From Streptomyces sp. NBC_01231 (GTDB taxonomy: Bacteria > Actinomycetota > Actinomycetes > Streptomycetales > Streptomycetaceae), in the NCBI GenBank assembly GCA_035999765.1, contig CP108521.1:1054001-1118000 (forward strand): 64,000 bases of DNA, given 5' to 3'. This document shows positions 62,167-64,000 of this stretch, one piece after another. The position numbers and the translations under genes were made by a program. Numbering within the stretch: the stretch's first letter is position 1; the number at the start of each line of letters is the position of its first letter. The notes beneath the pieces were generated by a model, which was not told the DNA's origin, did not search any database, and saw only the letters and a program-made list of their open reading frames with translations.

Positions 62167-62942
62167 GAGGCACACCCGCCCACACGCCGGGTGCTCAGCG
62201 CCACGTCGTCCATGCGGACGTCGTACGAGGAGGGAGTGGGATCGGCCTGGTAGAGCTGCCATCCCAGCTTGAGCTTGTCGAAGCGCGGGAAGACGAAGTC
62301 GTCCGCCGTGCCGCCGTGGTTCTTCGTGGAGACCGTCAGGTCGGACTGCTCCTCGCCGTCCAGGTAGACGGTGACCCGGTTGTCGGTCGCGTCGAGATGG
62401 AACTCGACGCAGCTCCAGGTCCCAGCGGTCGCGGGAGCGGAGGTCTTCCAGGCGGTCCAGTCCCCGGTGGGGCCCAGGTCCGAGCCGACGCCCCTGAAGT
62501 TCGCCTGCTCGGTGGGTACGTACTGGCCGCCCAACGGGCGCACCAGTGTGGGGGCGTCGGAGCCGGAGGCCTCCGCGATGGTCCAGTGCGCCCAGTCGGG
62601 GGCGGTGGGGAACTGGTCCACACGCACCCGGAGACGGGCCCAGAAGCTGTTGCCGGCGGGGGCGAGGTCGGACAGGACGAGGAAGGCGCGTCCGTTGCCT
62701 TCCGTGCGCAGCCGCAGTTCACGGCCGTGGCCGGTGGTGGCGGGTTCGACGGTCAGCGAACCGTCGGAGGTGTCGGTGGTCCAGCCGCGACCCTCGGTGA
62801 CCGGGCCGAGGGGAAGGCGGTCGAAGTTCTCCCGTACGAGTGTTCCGTGCGGGACGGGGGTGGCAGAGGCGGTGGGGGGTATGGCGAGCAGCACGGCTGC
62901 CGTGGCCGCCAGCATCGCGGCGGCCCTCCTCATGCGAGTCAT
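62163..62942 (-). CDS. Secreted beta-sandwich (LamG/jelly-roll-like) protein, function unknown
   Basis: About 259 residues with a signal peptide (RRAAAMLAATAAVLLAIPPT, cleavage near ASA|TP). The mature protein alternates beta-strands as in concanavalin-like sandwiches: LVRENFDRLPLGPVTEGRGW, NSFWARLRVRVDQFPTAP, WSCVEFHLDATDNRVTVYLD and DKLKLGWQLYQADPTPSSYD. It faintly recalls Cip1-like proteins, with WSCVEFHLD as the best cue. ATG 62942 is chosen without a good ribosome site; ATG 62933 is an alternative. It is translationally coupled to the Tat-exported hydrolase, so the two probably act on one extracellular substrate. Confidence 0.72.
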   Translation of the reverse strand: MTRMRRAAAMLAATAAVLLAIPPTASATPVPHGTLVRENFDRLPLGPVTEGRGWTTDTSDGSLTVEPATTGHGRELRLRTEGNGRAFLVLSDLAPAGNSFWARLRVRVDQFPTAPDWAHWTIAEASGSDAPTLVRPLGGQYVPTEQANFRGVGSDLGPTGDWTAWKTSAPATAGTWSCVEFHLDATDNRVTVYLDGEEQSDLTVSTKNHGGTADDFVFPRFDKLKLGWQLYQADPTPSSYDVRMDDVALSTRRVGGCAS

Positions 62943-62990
62943 GGGGCAAGTCTGCAACACGCACCCCCTGGGCACCACGGCCAACAGGCG

Positions 62991-64000
62991 TCATACAGAC
63001 GTCGGTTGGGGTGCCGCCGGTACGGGAACGGCCGGCTTGCGGATCAGCAGCAGTGCCGCGTCGTCGTGCAGTCGACCGCCCACATGGGCCAGCAGTTCGT
63101 CATGGAGTGCGCCGAGGGTGCGCTCCGGCTCGTCGGACACGTGGCGCGCCAGCCCTTCGAGGAGCGGGTAGAACGCACGGCCCCGGTCGCGGGCCTCGGT
63201 GACCCCGTCGGTGTACAGCAGCAGTTGGTCCCCGTCGGCGAACGGCAGCACCTGAAGGGCGGGGACCTGGCCCGCGAGGGCGCGCAGCCCCAGGGGCGGG
63301 GCCGGACGCGGCGGCTCCACGGCCACGACGTCTCCGGACTCGCGCACCAGCAGCGGAGGCGCGTGGCCGCAGTTCACCACCTCCAGCTGCCCTGCCCTCG
63401 GGTATCCGGCGACCACGGCGGTCACGAAGTCGTCGCTGCCGAGGTTGCGTGCCAGGCTCCGTTCGATCCTGTCGACGACGGCGAGGAGGTCGGGCTCCTC
63501 ATGAGCGGCCTCCCGGAAGACACCGAGCACCAGCGCGGCGGTCCCCACGGCCGGCAGCCCCTTGCCGCGCACATCGCCCACGATCAGCCGGACCCCGTAC
63601 GGGGTGGGTATCAGGGCGTAGAGATCCCCGCCGATGCGGGCCTCGGCCGCCGCGGCGCTGTAGCGGACGGCCGCCTGGAACGGGCCGACGGACGCCGGTA
63701 CGGGCTTGAGCAGCGCGTGCTGGGCGGTCTCCGCGACCGAGCGGACGGCGGCGAGCACCTGTTCCCGGCGCCCACGCAGCGCACTGGCCAGGGCGCTCGC
63801 CAGAGTGACGGCAACCAGGGCGGACAGGACGGCCGCCAGTTCACGTACGGGAACACTGTCCCAGCGTCCCAGTGTCGCGCCGAGCACCGCGGCGAGGGCA
63901 CCGACGCAGAGGACACCCCGGGGCCCGTTGGTGGTCGCGGCCAGCGCGGGCCCGGCCGCGAGCAGCGGCAGCCAGATCATCCCCGCTCCGCCGAGCAGGT
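62991..64000 (-). CDS. PP2C/SpoIIE-type serine phosphatase, N-terminal end beyond window
   Basis: The visible part has two or three membrane segments (MIWLPLLAAGPALAATT, VLCVGALAAVLGATLG, ELAAVLSALVAVTLASALA), a short linker helix (QVLAAVRSVAETAQHALL) and a PP2C-SpoIIE domain. Metal-binding motifs are visible: GGDLYALIPTPYGVRLIVGD, VRGKGLPAVGTAALVLGVF, DGVTEARDRG and HDDAALLLI. The open frame continues through LLGGAG past the right edge, so 63980 is probably not the true start. Such phosphatases dephosphorylate anti-sigma antagonists and steer alternative sigma factors; the partner is not identifiable here. Confidence 0.9.
   Translation of the reverse strand, partial: LLGGAGMIWLPLLAAGPALAATTNGPRGVLCVGALAAVLGATLGRWDSVPVRELAAVLSALVAVTLASALASALRGRREQVLAAVRSVAETAQHALLKPVPASVGPFQAAVRYSAAAAEARIGGDLYALIPTPYGVRLIVGDVRGKGLPAVGTAALVLGVFREAAHEEPDLLAVVDRIERSLARNLGSDDFVTAVVAGYPRAGQLEVVNCGHAPPLLVRESGDVVAVEPPRPAPPLGLRALAGQVPALQVLPFADGDQLLLYTDGVTEARDRGRAFYPLLEGLARHVSDEPERTLGALHDELLAHVGGRLHDDAALLLIRKPAVPVPAAPQPTSV

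Overview
The window is high-GC actinobacterial DNA, almost certainly Streptomyces. It has GTG and TTG starts, a type II polyketide set that matches the whiE/sch/cur spore-pigment operons, a DUF5753/DUF397/SAM-methyltransferase regulatory group, a PP2C phosphatase and several large multidomain secreted glycoside hydrolases. No RNA gene, CRISPR array, transposase or integrase was recognised.

Left part (1-13.7 kb): a DHA2-type efflux pump cut by the window edge beside a VOC-fold protein; an aldo/keto reductase divergent from a TetR regulator with two identical perfect operators between them; a DinB protein; a glucarate operon (kdgD, GntP-type permease, gudD) divergent from an IclR regulator; an orphan substrate-binding lipoprotein; a ThuA/Gfo-Idh pair; and a GAF-ANTAR protein.

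Polyketide part (13.9-22.3 kb): an FAD hydroxylase with its own terminator, then SchA/CurD-like protein, cupin, KS-alpha, KS-beta/CLF, ACP, aromatase and cyclase as a tightly coupled operon ending in a perfect 16-bp-stem terminator. A convergent O-methyltransferase follows. Next come a secreted beta-helix protein, argG with an ARG-box-like, possibly leaderless promoter, and a divergent HxlR/RidA pair.

Polysaccharide part (26.1-60.8 kb): two modules for plant cell-wall arabinose/galactose polymers. Module 1 (26.1-39.6 kb) has a LacI regulator, a GH39-like clan GH-A enzyme with carbohydrate-binding domains, a GH30 galactanase-like enzyme, a 1738-residue protein with two GH43 catalytic domains, and a small secreted HExxH protein. 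Module 2 (42.5-60.8 kb) is controlled by a second LacI regulator. One arm is a minus-strand operon: sugar-binding lipoprotein, two permeases, cytoplasmic GH127, a large secreted MGH1-like alpha/alpha-barrel protein, and a Tat-exported GH127/146 enzyme. The other arm is a plus-strand operon with a second MGH1-like paralogue and a ricin-GH43 arabinanase. Both arms have a textbook promoter with a nearly identical 15-bp operator directly after the -10 box. A bld-type regulatory group (39.6-42.4 kb) separates the modules. Together they look like a system for stripping arabinogalactan or arabinosylated hydroxyproline-rich glycoproteins; this role is inferred from enzyme families, not shown.

Right end (60.8-64 kb): a Tat-type alpha/beta hydrolase overlapping a secreted beta-sandwich protein, and a SpoIIE/PP2C phosphatase running off the window.
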